Origin: Hyphomicrobiales bacterium
GTDB lineage: Bacteria; Pseudomonadota; Alphaproteobacteria; Rhizobiales; Xanthobacteraceae
Assembly: GCA_017305715.1 (NCBI GenBank)
Contig: JAFKKG010000011.1
Location: 290,950-354,949 of the forward strand
DNA length: 64,000 bases
Direction: 5' to 3'
Numbering within the stretch: position 1 is the stretch's first letter; the number at the start of each line of letters is the position of its first letter. Below are positions 1 to 8,376 of the stretch, piece by piece. The notes under the pieces are model-generated. The model saw only the letters and a program-made list of their open reading frames with translations, was not told the origin of the DNA and made no database searches. The translations under genes were made by a program, and so were the position numbers.

Positions 1-12
1 GCTCGTTCGGCC

Positions 13-1359
13 TTACCGGTCCTGACGCCGGAAGTACCGCTTCGCGCGCTGCTCGGCCTCCGCGGCGGCAGCCTCCGGCGTCGAGGCGCCGGTCGCAACC
101 GCAGCGCACATCTGCACCAGCACGTAGTCGGCACTGACGGCCCCGGTTGCGGTCGAGATCGGACCCTTGTAGCCGTCGTAGTAAGTGCTGTTCATGGTGT
201 CCTTGAAGATCTTGACCTTGGGATCTTCGCTCCAGACCTTGGCCTCCGCGTAGGCCGCGAGCGGCTGGGCCCAATAGCCCGAGTTGGCGTTGAGCCAGGG
301 CTCGTACTGGTCTTTTTCGAGCAGGTAGGTCAGCAATGCCTTGGAGGCATTGGGATACTGGCTGTGCTTGAACAGCATCGCGTTCAGCGTCAGTCCCGCC
401 ATCGGCGAGATCTTCGCGGAGCCCTTGGGCAGCAGCTGATGTTCGCTGTCCTCGGCGATCGCCTTGGTCTTCTCATCGTTCTTGAGTGAGAAGTACAGCG
501 AGACGCCATTGGCGGTCAGCGAGATTTCCTGCGCGGAGTAGGCGCGGTTGTTGCTGACGTCGTTCCACGACGGTGTACCGGCGATGAAGGTCGGGTACAG
601 ATCCTTGACCCATTTCAACGCCGCGATGGTCTCCTTGCTGTTGATGGTGATATTGCCGGCTTCATCGAGCAGGGACGCGTTGTGGGACCACAGCGCCCAG
701 TTGGCAAAACCGTTGCCGTCGCCCTTGGCGTTGCCGAGCGCGAAGCCGGCCGGCTTGCCCGCCTTGTGAAGCTTCTGGCACAGGTCCAGGAATCCGGCGC
801 TGTCGTCCGGCACGGTGTCGAAACCGACCGATTTCAGGATCGATTTGCGATAGATCAAGGGGCCGGCGGTCGCGCCGAACGGCAACCCGATCCAGGTGTT
901 GCTCTTGCTCTTTTTGCCGTAGGTCTGCGCCAGCGGCAGCCACCCGCCGTACTTCTTGCCGACGTAATCGGCGACGTCGGTCAGTTCGACCAGCTTGTCG
1001 ACGTAGATGTGCGGCGCGTCCGAGAAGCCGATGATGATGTCGGGACCGGCGCCGGAATTCGAGGTCACCGCGGTCTGCTGGTTGATGTCCTCCCAGCCGA
1101 CGAAGTCGACCTTGACCTCGACCCCGGTATCCTTGGTGAATTTGGCGCAATTGGCGCGGAACACGTCCTCGTCGGCCTGCACGAAGCGCACCGGGCGCAG
1201 CATGCGCAAGGATGCGCCCTTCTCGATCGCGAATTTCGGCGTCGGGACATCGGCGGCCTTGATGGCGGATTGCGCCGAAGCGGTGCCGCCGGTGGCAGCG
1301 AGCGCAGCGGCAGAGACGCCCAGAGCCAGCGCGTCGCGACGGGTGATGTCGTTCTTCAT
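13..1359 (-). CDS. ABC transporter substrate-binding protein, extracellular family 1 (sugar-type), Tat-exported
   Basis: A 448-residue periplasmic binding protein, probably delivering a sugar or polyol to an ABC importer. The N-terminus has a Tat-like signal (TRRDALALG followed by an alanine-rich core ending in ASAQ, about residues 6-30). The body has the look of family 1 extracellular solute-binding proteins: a first lobe with GVEVKVDFVGW and GPDIIIGFSD, and an aromatic-rich second lobe. The C-terminus is basic (RAKRYFRRQDR). No permease or ATPase follows inside the window, because the gene ends 13 bases from the edge; cognate membrane genes may lie just outside. A hydroxyacid dehydrogenase lies upstream on the same strand. 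The class is confident, the ligand is unknown. Confidence 0.88.
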   Translation of the reverse strand: MKNDITRRDALALGVSAAALAATGGTASAQSAIKAADVPTPKFAIEKGASLRMLRPVRFVQADEDVFRANCAKFTKDTGVEVKVDFVGWEDINQQTAVTSNSGAGPDIIIGFSDAPHIYVDKLVELTDVADYVGKKYGGWLPLAQTYGKKSKSNTWIGLPFGATAGPLIYRKSILKSVGFDTVPDDSAGFLDLCQKLHKAGKPAGFALGNAKGDGNGFANWALWSHNASLLDEAGNITINSKETIAALKWVKDLYPTFIAGTPSWNDVSNNRAYSAQEISLTANGVSLYFSLKNDEKTKAIAEDSEHQLLPKGSAKISPMAGLTLNAMLFKHSQYPNASKALLTYLLEKDQYEPWLNANSGYWAQPLAAYAEAKVWSEDPKVKIFKDTMNSTYYDGYKGPISTATGAVSADYVLVQMCAAVATGASTPEAAAAEAEQRAKRYFRRQDR

Positions 1360-1410
1360 TGTCTTCTCCCTTTTTTCTGTTCCCGGCGTTGACCCGCCCG
1401 GTGAACGTAC

Positions 1411-1438
1411 GCCTTCGGTTCCGGCCGGAATCGAAGGC
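1411..1438. repeat. 28-bp near-perfect palindrome between two minus-strand genes
   Basis: The segment reads GCCTTCGGTTCC, then GGCC, then GGAATCGAAGGC. Only one of the 14 base pairs is mismatched, and it becomes a G-U pair in RNA. It lies about 50 bases upstream of the family 1 binding protein gene and about 75 bases past the dehydrogenase stop. It could be an operator for a dimeric regulator or an RNA hairpin. There is no U-tract on the minus strand, so it is not a classical terminator for the dehydrogenase. Confidence 0.5.
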
Positions 1439-1514
1439 TTTCGCCTTTAGTCGTAGTACGCTGTTGCGGGCGCGGACCGTTCTCCGCTTCGCCCGAAAGC
1501 GCTTTTTCGCCGTC

Positions 1515-2558
1515 CTAGCTGTTGGGGCCGCGATCCATGCTGACGGGTTGCCAGCGACGAAGCGAGGTGTTTTGCAGCACCGACGGATTGACGCAGCTTA
1601 CCGGCCACATTCCCGAGAGCACCAGTGACAATTCGTAGCCCACACGGCGCTTGCGCGCTTCGTCGAAACGTGCCGATGCCGAGGCGACATGGGCCGTCAG
1701 TGTGACGTTTTCCATCGAAAGCATCGGGTTGTTGTGCGACGGCGGTTCGGTCTCCAGCACGTCGAGGGCGGCGTGCGCGATCCAGCCCTCCTGCAGCGCC
1801 TTGATCAGCGCTTCCTCGTCGACGGTGGCGCCCCGGCCGGTATTGATGAAGATCGCGCTCTTCTTCATCTGCCTGAAATGCTTCTCGCCGAGCATATGGT
1901 GCACCTCGGGCCGCGCCGGGGCGTGCATCGACAGGAAGTCCGACTGCGACAGCACCTCCGACAGCGTCGCCGGCAGTACGCCATGGTCGGAAATCAGGGT
2001 TTCCTGGATGAAGGGATCATAGGCCATCATCCGCAAGCCGAACGGCGCGGCGCGTTTGGCGACCGCGCGCGCGACCCGGCCGAACGAGATGAAGCCGAGC
2101 GTCTGCCCCATCAGCCGCGGAATTTTCAACAGTTGTGGGCGGCCCTCGGACCAGCGGCCGGTGCGCACCATCTTGTCCTGCTCGACCAGCCGCCGGAAGC
2201 CCGAGAGCAGCAGCATCATGGCGTGGTCGGCGACCTCCTCGATGAACGTATCGGGGATGTTGGTGACGGGGATGCCGCGGGCGGTGGCGGCCTTGACGTC
2301 GACGCTGTCGACCCCAACGCTGCCGAGGGTGATGACCTTGCAGTTTTGCAGGCTGTCGATGACGGTTTTGGAGATCCGCATGCCCTTGGCGTAGATGGCG
2401 TCGGCATTCTTGGCGGCGGCGATAAATTCGGCCTCATTGGCCGGCGCCTCGATGATCTCGGCGCCGATCGGGTCCAGCGCCTCCATTTCATAATCGTAAC
2501 CGCCGCCGGCGACGGTGAAACTCGCGCCCTTCGGCGTCAGAATCCTGAATTTCGACAT
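1515..2558 (-). CDS. D-2-hydroxyacid dehydrogenase (C-terminal-binding-protein-like)
   Basis: A 347-residue NAD(P)-linked dehydrogenase that would reduce 2-keto acids or oxidise D-2-hydroxyacids. I chose the ATG at 2558 because GGAG and AGGAAA lie just upstream and the protein then begins MSKFRILTP; a longer reading adds 50 low-complexity residues. The catalytic Arg (INTGRG), Glu (ETEPP) and His (TAHVAS) of the family are present in order. The dinucleotide-binding loop is odd: where relatives have GxGxxG this protein has SFGRVA, with both the first and last glycines replaced. It lies upstream of and on the same strand as the family 1 binding protein, so the two may share a catabolic role. The substrate cannot be told. 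Confidence 0.88.
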   Translation of the reverse strand: MSKFRILTPKGASFTVAGGGYDYEMEALDPIGAEIIEAPANEAEFIAAAKNADAIYAKGMRISKTVIDSLQNCKVITLGSVGVDSVDVKAATARGIPVTNIPDTFIEEVADHAMMLLLSGFRRLVEQDKMVRTGRWSEGRPQLLKIPRLMGQTLGFISFGRVARAVAKRAAPFGLRMMAYDPFIQETLISDHGVLPATLSEVLSQSDFLSMHAPARPEVHHMLGEKHFRQMKKSAIFINTGRGATVDEEALIKALQEGWIAHAALDVLETEPPSHNNPMLSMENVTLTAHVASASARFDEARKRRVGYELSLVLSGMWPVSCVNPSVLQNTSLRRWQPVSMDRGPNS

Positions 2559-2782
2559 TTGCTGTTTCCTGCTCCGATTTGCTTCTTCGGTCTTGTTTGG
2601 ACCGCGCGCATGCGCAGTCATGTGTTGTTTGATGTGTCCCCAAAGATCCCCGCCGCCTGGTCCGGGCCCGCCGCCGTCCGGTTTTCTACGGGGGAACGCC
2701 GTAACCAAGCGCTAAAGGTCTCACACTATCGTGATGCGAATCAATCCCGCCAATTGCATCGCTCGCGCCCGGAGATCCCCCC

Positions 2783-4468
2783 GTGAAGCTGACCAACCTC
2801 AAGATTACCCCCAAACTCGGCATTTTGGTGGGGGTGACGCTCCTCGGACTGTGTGCCGCCGGCGTGCTCGCCGGTTATCTGATGCAGCGCGAGATGCTCA
2901 ATGCGCGGATCGACCAGACCAGGTCGATCGTGGAGATGGGCCTCAATCTGGCCGCCGGCCTGAAGAAGCAGGTCGACGCCGGCGAGATGACCAAGGAAGC
3001 GGCTCTCAAGGAATTCGGCAAGCGCGCCAATTCGATGACCTACGACAAGGGCGCCGGCTATTTGTTCGGCACCGGCTATAACGGCATCACCATTCTGGCG
3101 CCCGACCCGAAACAGGTCGGCACCAACCGCATGGACGTGGTGACCAACGGCCGCAAGCTCTCGCAGGAATTGATGGATGGCGTCAAAGCCAACGGCTCGA
3201 TCCTGCTGACTTATGAATACGTCAAGCCCGGCGAGGAGAAGCCGATCCGCAAGATCGGCTATGCCGTGGCGGTCCCCGGCTTCGACATGTATGTCGGCAC
3301 CGGCGCCTATCTCGACGATCTCGACGCCAGGCTGAAGCCGATCGCGTGGCTGCTGGCGCTCGCCATTCTCGGCATCGCCGTGATTTCGGGCAGCATCGCC
3401 TGGCTGATCGGCCGCAGCATCGCCAGGCCGCTCAATCAGCTCGGTGCCAGCATGCAGTCGCTGGCCGACGGCAAGCTCGACGCTGATATTCCCGGCCTTG
3501 GCCGCGGCGACGAGATCGGCGCGATGGCGGCGACCGTCCAGATCTTCAAGGACAATGCGATACGCATCCGCGGCCTCGAACAGGCTGAAGCGGCGAGCCA
3601 GGCCCGTGCGTCGGCCGAACGCCGCTCGGCGATGGAGAGCATCGCCAGCGACTTCGAGCGCAGCGTCAACGGTATCGTCCGCACGGTGTCGACGGCTGCC
3701 GCCGGCATGCAGACCACGGCGCAATCGATGACGGCGACCGCCAGCGACGCCAGCGCCCGTGCCGCCACGGTCGGAGCTGCCTCGGAAAGCTCGTCGAACA
3801 ATGTCGGCACGGTCGCGGCCGCCGCCGAAGAGCTGTCGAGCTCGGTGGCCGAGATTTCCCGCCAGGTGGCGCGCTCCAGCGAGATCGCCAGCAAGGCGGT
3901 CGGCGATGCCGAACGCACCAATTCGACTGTTCAGGCGCTCTCCACCGGCGCCGAGAAGATCGGCGAGGTCGTCAAGCTGATCCACTCGATCGCGGCCCAG
4001 ACCAATCTTCTGGCGCTCAACGCCACCATCGAAGCGGCGCGCGCCGGCGAATCCGGCCGCGGCTTTGCGGTGGTCGCCTCTGAGGTGAAGGCGCTGGCCA
4101 ACCAGACCGCGAAGGCGACCGAGGAAATCTCGGCCCAGGTCGCGGCGATGCAGGCCTCCACCAGCGAGGCGGTCTCCTCGATCGGCGGCATCACCGAGAC
4201 CATCACGCAGATGAGCGAGATCACGGTCTCGATCTCCACCGCGATCGACCAGCAGGGCGACGCCACGCGCGAGATCGCGCGCAACATCCAGTCGGTGGCG
4301 GCGGGATCGAGCGAGATCAGCGCCCATATCGGCGGCGTCACGTCGGCGGCGTCGGCGACCGGCAAGGCGGCCTCCGATGTGCTGTCGAATGCCCGCGAGC
4401 TCGACAATCAATCCGGCATGCTGCGCAGCGCGGTCGACGAATTCCTGGCAAAAGTCCGCGCGGCGTAA
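2783..4468 (+). CDS. methyl-accepting chemotaxis protein with a single Cache sensor domain
   Basis: A 561-residue transmembrane chemoreceptor. It starts at GTG (2783), preceded by a GGAG motif. Order of parts: a first membrane helix (about residues 12-32); a periplasmic sCache_2-like domain (about 40-185) with the characteristic [10 protein letters not shown] and [14 protein letters not shown] stretches; a second membrane helix (about 190-212); a HAMP linker (about 213-265); and a long coiled-coil signalling domain. The conserved hairpin tip for CheA/CheW contact is visible ([18 protein letters not shown]). There is no C-terminal pentapeptide for CheR/CheB tethering; the protein ends FLAKVRAA. 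Cache domains of this type often bind small carboxylates directly, but the ligand here is unknown. It is monocistronic. Confidence 0.93.
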   Translation: MKLTNLKITPKLGILVGVTLLGLCAAGVLAGYLMQREMLNARIDQTRSIVEMGLNLAAGLKKQVDAGEMTKEAALKEFGKRANSMTYDKGAGYLFGTGYNGITILAPDPKQVGTNRMDVVTNGRKLSQELMDGVKANGSILLTYEYVKPGEEKPIRKIGYAVAVPGFDMYVGTGAYLDDLDARLKPIAWLLALAILGIAVISGSIAWLIGRSIARPLNQLGASMQSLADGKLDADIPGLGRGDEIGAMAATVQIFKDNAIRIRGLEQAEAASQARASAERRSAMESIASDFERSVNGIVRTVSTAAAGMQTTAQSMTATASDASARAATVGAASESSSNNVGTVAAAAEELSSSVAEISRQVARSSEIASKAVGDAERTNSTVQALSTGAEKIGEVVKLIHSIAAQTNLLALNATIEAARAGESGRGFAVVASEVKALANQTAKATEEISAQVAAMQASTSEAVSSIGGITETITQMSEITVSISTAIDQQGDATREIARNIQSVAAGSSEISAHIGGVTSAASATGKAASDVLSNARELDNQSGMLRSAVDEFLAKVRAA

Positions 4469-4521
4469 TTGGCGGGAGCGGTGGCCTCCTGGTTCGCCGG
4501 GGCGATGTGCAATATCGTCCG

Positions 4522-4616
4522 GAGACGCGCGCAAGAGCGCGCTCCTCACCATGAGGGTTTGAGGCCTCTGCCGCTCCAAGACCTCATCCTGAGGAGCGCG
4601 CTCTTGCGCGCGTCTC
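4522..4616. repeat. intergenic palindromic repeat, 27-bp perfect arms
   Basis: Left arm 4522-4548 and right arm 4590-4616 are exact reverse complements over 27 bases (GAGACGCGCGCAAGAGCGCG at the left end), separated by 41 bases. The flank GAAGGATGAAG and the loop recur at 7180-7277. I recall this element as a common dispersed repeat of Bradyrhizobium genomes. It lies between convergent genes, where it could also stop transcription from both sides, although no T-tract follows. Confidence 0.8.
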
Positions 4617-4660
4617 GAAGGATGAAGCCACCGAAAGCCCGGCCATGATCGAGAGCGTGC

Positions 4661-5638
4661 CTACTGCTTCTCGATCCCGGCGTCCGCGATCAGCTTTTCC
4701 CACAGCACGAGCTGCTCCTTCAGGAACGCGTCGAATTCTTCCGGCGTGCCTGAAAATGCCTCCATGCCGCGCTCGGCGAGCTGGCTCTTGATATCCGGCC
4801 GCTCGACGATCTTGCGGATCTCCGTGTTCAGCCGGGCGACGATGTCCTTCGGCATGTTGGCCGGGCCGAGATAGCCCTGCCAGGAGGTGATATCAAAACC
4901 CTTCACGGTGGCGTCCATGGTCGGAAGGTGCGGCAGCAGCGCCGAGGGCCGTTTGGTCGTGACGGCGAGCGCCTTCAGCGCCTTCGCATTGACGTGGGGC
5001 AGGCCGGTGGGGACGTCGATGAACATCATGGTGATGCGGCCGGCGATCACGTCGGTCAAGGCGGGCGGTGAGCTCTTGTAGGGAACGTGCAGCAGGTCGA
5101 TGCCGGCGAGCCGGGCGAAGGTGGCGCCCGAAACGCTCGCCGACGAGCTGCCGCTGGCGTAGGTGTATTTGCCCGGCTCCTTCTTGGCCAGCGCGATCAG
5201 TTCGGCGACCGAATTGGCGGGAACGTCCGGATGGATCACCAGCATGAACGGCAGGTCGCCGGTCCGTGCGATCGGCGTGAAATCCTTCACCGGATCGTAG
5301 CTCATGGTCTTCAGCAGATAGGGATTGGCCGAATGCGTCGTGTTGGTGGTCACGAACAGCGTGTAACCGTCCGGCGCCGAGCGGGCGACGTAGCTTGCGG
5401 CGATCGAGCCGTTGGCGCCCGCCTTGTTGTCGATGACCGTGCTCACGCCGAGCGCGACGCCGAGCTCCTTGCCGATCAGGCGCGTCGTGGTGTCGGTGCC
5501 GCTGCCGGCCGCGAACGGCAGCACCAGCGTGATGTTGCGGTTCGGATAGGGGGCCTGCGCGGACGCCGCTGATGCCAGCGCCAGCAGCAGGGATGTCGCC
5601 GCTGCCAGGCACCGGTATCGTCTTGCGAATGCGATCAT
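4661..5638 (-). CDS. Bug-family tripartite tricarboxylate transporter receptor (TctC-like)
   Basis: A 325-residue periplasmic receptor of the Bug/TctC family. These bind carboxylates and are found in large, mostly orphan, expansions in beta- and alphaproteobacteria. I chose the ATG at 5638 because GAGGAAACG precedes it; an upstream in-frame start adds only 15 residues. A Sec signal covers about residues 1-28 (cleavage after SAQA). Hallmarks seen: PYPNRNITLVLPFAAGSG at the mature N-terminus, VIDNKAGANGSIAA, DGYTLFV, and the domain-2 sequence YLGPANMPKDIVARLN. No TctA or TctB membrane genes are nearby, so it is an orphan receptor. Confidence 0.92.
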   Translation of the reverse strand: MIAFARRYRCLAAATSLLLALASAASAQAPYPNRNITLVLPFAAGSGTDTTTRLIGKELGVALGVSTVIDNKAGANGSIAASYVARSAPDGYTLFVTTNTTHSANPYLLKTMSYDPVKDFTPIARTGDLPFMLVIHPDVPANSVAELIALAKKEPGKYTYASGSSSASVSGATFARLAGIDLLHVPYKSSPPALTDVIAGRITMMFIDVPTGLPHVNAKALKALAVTTKRPSALLPHLPTMDATVKGFDITSWQGYLGPANMPKDIVARLNTEIRKIVERPDIKSQLAERGMEAFSGTPEEFDAFLKEQLVLWEKLIADAGIEKQ

Positions 5639-5741
5639 GGGGGTCGTTTCCTCGATGGGGTTTGTTGGCGGATTGGCCGGCAAGCTAGCCTGCCCGGAAT
5701 GAAAGCGGAAGCCGCCAAAAGGCTACATCCCGCCGCATCGA

Positions 5742-6677
5742 TTACGCCCGCGCCGAACCCCGCCGCGACGCGATGATGACGCCGGCCAGCACCAGCGCAT
5801 AGCCGACGAGGTGAAATCGCCGCAACTGCTCGCCGAGCAGCAGTATCGCCATCGCCGAGCCGAACACCGGCACCAGATGGAAGAACGGCGCGGCGCGGTT
5901 CGGTCCGATCAGCGCCAGACCGCGGTTGAAGAACAGATAGGCCAGCGTCGACGGGAAGATGATCGAATAGCCGAGCGTCGCCATCGTCAGAAAATCGAAT
6001 TTCAGCGTTGCGCCGCCGGAAAATTCCCAGACCGAGAACGGCACCAGCATCAAGGCGCCGCAGCAGGTGGTGAATGAGATCAGCGACAATTGGTGCGTCA
6101 CCGGCCGGCGCAGCAGCAGCGCCGAATAGAGCGCGAATGCCAGCAACGAACTGCCGAACATCAGGTCGCCCCGGTTAAGGCTGATGCCGGCCAGCGCGCT
6201 GAAATCACCGCGCAGGATGATGATGAGCACGCCCGCCAGCGAGAGCGCAATGCCGGCGAGCTGGGCGCCGGTCAGCCGTACGCCGAACAGCACCAGCGAC
6301 CACACCGCCACGAACAGCGGGCCGGCGGACTGGATCAACAGCGCGTTCAGCGCCTCGGTATACTGCATGGCCCAGTAGGAAATCGCGTTGTTGTACGCAA
6401 ATCCGAGCACCGACAGCAGCGCCATCAGCGGTAAATGCGCCCGCAGCACCGGCCAGTCCCGCTTCAGATGCGGCCAGGCAAAGGGCAGCAGGATGAGAAA
6501 CGTCGCAAACCAGCGGATGCAGGACAGCGTGATCGGCGGCACATGGTTGCCAACATGGCGCGCCAGCACGATATTGCCGGCCCAGAACAGCGAGGTCAGG
6601 GTCAGCAAAACATAAGGCTGGTTGTTGAGCCACCCGACGGGATCGGGGGCAGGCGGCGGAGCAGCGGGATCAGTCAT
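5742..6677 (-). CDS. EamA/DMT-family inner-membrane transporter
   Basis: A 311-residue membrane protein with ten predicted hydrophobic helices and two tandem EamA repeats. The first starts around PYVLLTLTSLFWAGNIV; the second includes TLAYLFFNRGLALIGPN, AAPFFHLVPVFGSAMAI and the terminal LLGEQLRRFHLVGYALVL. Family members export amino acids or other metabolites. A close paralogue lies at 14036-14965. The gene is alone, followed at its 3' side by the Bug receptor on the same strand. Substrate unknown. Confidence 0.9.
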   Translation of the reverse strand: MTDPAAPPPAPDPVGWLNNQPYVLLTLTSLFWAGNIVLARHVGNHVPPITLSCIRWFATFLILLPFAWPHLKRDWPVLRAHLPLMALLSVLGFAYNNAISYWAMQYTEALNALLIQSAGPLFVAVWSLVLFGVRLTGAQLAGIALSLAGVLIIILRGDFSALAGISLNRGDLMFGSSLLAFALYSALLLRRPVTHQLSLISFTTCCGALMLVPFSVWEFSGGATLKFDFLTMATLGYSIIFPSTLAYLFFNRGLALIGPNRAAPFFHLVPVFGSAMAILLLGEQLRRFHLVGYALVLAGVIIASRRGSARA

Positions 6678-6776
6678 GGTATTTGACGATCTGTGCCGGA
6701 TTTGCGCCGCGCGACAAGTCCCATCGCTGCAATGCTACAATGTGCCGAATTCGTCTGGTCAGGTCAGGAGCAGGGT

Positions 6777-7178
6777 ATGGGCGTCGATCTGTTGAATGTC
6801 AGGGGTCTCCGGGAGATCGCGCATCAGGGGCCGATCGTGATGGTCAATCTGATGCGGTTCCGCGAACGCTCGCTCGATGGCGATGGATCGGGGTGGGATG
6901 CTTATCTGCGCTACAGCGCGTTGACCGTGCCGATGATCAAGGCGCGCGGCGGCACGCTGTTATGGACCGGCGACGCCAAGGCGGTCGCGCTTGGGGCGCA
7001 GGAGGGCAATCAGTGGGACTATCTGGCGCTGGTGTATTACCCGGATGTCGCCGCCTTCATCGACATGATGACGTCGCCCGATTACGAAGCGAACTGCGAC
7101 CCGCACCGTACCAATGGCTGCGAAGAGCATGTGATCATTTGCACCAGCGAGGCGTACAGCAAGTTCAAGATCGGGTAG
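6777..7178 (+). CDS. DUF1330-like dimeric alpha-beta barrel protein
   Basis: A 133-residue soluble protein. The ATG at 6777 is set by the upstream AGGAGCAGG ribosome site. Motifs typical of the DUF1330 / ferredoxin-like dimeric barrel group are visible: GPIVMVNLMRFR near the start, ARGGTLLWTGDA in the middle, and YYPDVAAFIDMMTSPDYEA. No catalytic assignment is safe for this group. It is divergent from the EamA transporter gene, with about 100 bases between the two starts, so the promoters probably share this gap. Confidence 0.75.
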   Translation: MGVDLLNVRGLREIAHQGPIVMVNLMRFRERSLDGDGSGWDAYLRYSALTVPMIKARGGTLLWTGDAKAVALGAQEGNQWDYLALVYYPDVAAFIDMMTSPDYEANCDPHRTNGCEEHVIICTSEAYSKFKIG

Positions 7179-7179
7179 G

Positions 7180-7277
7180 GCTTGGCCTCATGGTTCGCGA
7201 CGGCGCAAGCGCGCCTCCTCACCATGCGGATTTTAGGCCTCGTCCTGCGAAGCGATGCGTCTCGAAGGATGAAGGCC
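7180..7277. repeat. second, degraded copy of the 4522-4616 palindromic repeat
   Basis: The stretch shares GGCCTC, CTCCTCACCATG, TTAGGCCTC and CGTCTCGAAGGATGAAG with the element at 4485-4625, in the same order and spacing. The two arms no longer pair well (GGCGCAAGCGCGCCTCCTCA against TGCGAAGCGATGCGTCTCG), so this copy has decayed. It lies between the convergent ends of the DUF1330-like gene and the TetR gene. Confidence 0.7.
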
Positions 7278-7287
7278 GCCGACCGCT

Positions 7288-7896
7288 CTACCCCGTCAGC
7301 CCCTCCAGCGCCGCGCGGCTGGCCGACCGGATCAGACGGCAGACCTCTTCCGCCGAGCGTCCCTGATGCAGCATCGCGAACACCGGGTAGCTGGTGAGCG
7401 CGAAGATGGTATCGACCGCATCCTGCCGCTGCTGCCGTGACGCGCTGTTGACGGCGATGCGATCGACCAGCGCGGAGAGGCCCTTTCGCCGCCGCTCGTT
7501 GCGCTCGATCAGCGCTTCGGCGAATTCGGGATCGGTCGCCATCGCGTCGTGCAGCCGGCCGATCGCGGGATCCCTGTTCCAGAAGGTGCAGAAAATCTCC
7601 ACCAGGCGATCCAGCGCGTCGCGCGGGTCCGCCATCGCCATCGCGTCGGCGATTCCGTGCAGCCCGCCCTGGCGTGCGATGCCGTCGAACACCGCCTCCA
7701 GCAGGCCGCGCCGCGATCCGAACTGGTTGTAGACGGTCAATCGCGTCACCCCGGCTGCCTTCGCCACGGTGTCCAGCGAGAAGCGCGCGATGCTGGCGTC
7801 CTCGCGCAGCAATGTCGCCGCGGCTTCGAGCACGCGCTCGCGCTTCTCCGCCGCGGCGGCGGTGCGAACGGAACTCACATACGTGCGCGGCGGCAT
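7288..7896 (-). CDS. TetR/AcrR-family transcriptional regulator
   Basis: A 202-residue one-component repressor. The N-terminal helix-turn-helix is clear at about residues 18-65 (REDASIARFSLDTVAKAAG then VTRLTVYNQFGSRRGLLEAV). The remaining ~135 residues form the helical ligand-binding and dimerisation domain, with no recognisable effector motif. It is divergent from the small membrane protein gene at 7972. The 75-base gap holds a perfect inverted repeat (7925-7939) that is the obvious candidate operator, so it probably controls itself and that neighbour. Confidence 0.9.
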   Translation of the reverse strand: MPPRTYVSSVRTAAAAEKRERVLEAAATLLREDASIARFSLDTVAKAAGVTRLTVYNQFGSRRGLLEAVFDGIARQGGLHGIADAMAMADPRDALDRLVEIFCTFWNRDPAIGRLHDAMATDPEFAEALIERNERRRKGLSALVDRIAVNSASRQQRQDAVDTIFALTSYPVFAMLHQGRSAEEVCRLIRSASRAALEGLTG

Positions 7897-7924
7897 CCGC
7901 AGGCCTTCCTGTTGACTAATTTAC

Positions 7925-7939
7925 TATACATATTGTATA
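7925..7939. promoter_or_regulatory. candidate TetR operator (perfect 6-3-6 inverted repeat)
   Basis: TATACA-TAT-TGTATA is a perfect inverted repeat in an AT-rich island between the divergent TetR gene (start 7896) and membrane protein gene (start 7972). Its position 29 bases from one start codon and 33 from the other suits autoregulation plus control of the neighbour. Confidence 0.6.
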
Positions 7940-7971
7940 TCTAATTATCCATCCGCTTTGGAGCCGTTTTC

Positions 7972-8376
7972 ATGCAGATTCCGCTCATCATAGTCTTGTC
8001 GCTTCATGTCCTGTCATCGGTGTTTTGGGCAGGGTCGAGTTTCACGCTGGCGCGTACCGGCGGTCTCGGCGGCGAAAAGCTGTTTCGCCCGCAAATGGGC
8101 GCCGCTGTCGTCGCGATCCTGACCGGCGCCTATCTCGGACATCTGGTCCACTCCGGCTCATTCGGTATCTCCGAAACGATCCTGGCCATTGGCGCTTTCG
8201 CCGCGCTGGTCGCCGCCGGCGTGCAGGGCGCTGTCGGCGGCCGTGCGGTCCGAAGCCTCGGCGGCGGAACCGCCGACGAGGCCGGCGCGCGCTCGCGCAT
8301 CGCCATGGCGCAGCGCGTCGCGGCCGGGCTGCTCGCGGTGACGGCGTTGTGCATGGGCGCGGCGCGCTATGCGTGA
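7972..8376 (+). CDS. small integral membrane protein, putative TetR target
   Basis: A 134-residue protein with about four hydrophobic helices (near residues 4-20, 42-58, 66-88 and 112-130) and no recognised domain. The second helix begins GAAVVAILTGAYLGH; the C-terminus is MGAARYA. It may be related to small CopD/DUF-type membrane families, but I cannot name one. Its last 10 bases overlap the convergent acyltransferase gene. The divergent TetR gene and the operator between them suggest it is induced by the regulator's unknown ligand. Confidence 0.75.
   Translation: MQIPLIIVLSLHVLSSVFWAGSSFTLARTGGLGGEKLFRPQMGAAVVAILTGAYLGHLVHSGSFGISETILAIGAFAALVAAGVQGAVGGRAVRSLGGGTADEAGARSRIAMAQRVAAGLLAVTALCMGAARYA

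Noticed and set aside
2741-4579. Long minus-strand open frame of about 610 codons opposite the chemoreceptor gene
   Set aside because: It is an Arg/Asp/His-rich mirror of high-GC coding DNA. The plus-strand frame has full chemoreceptor domains, so this is a shadow.
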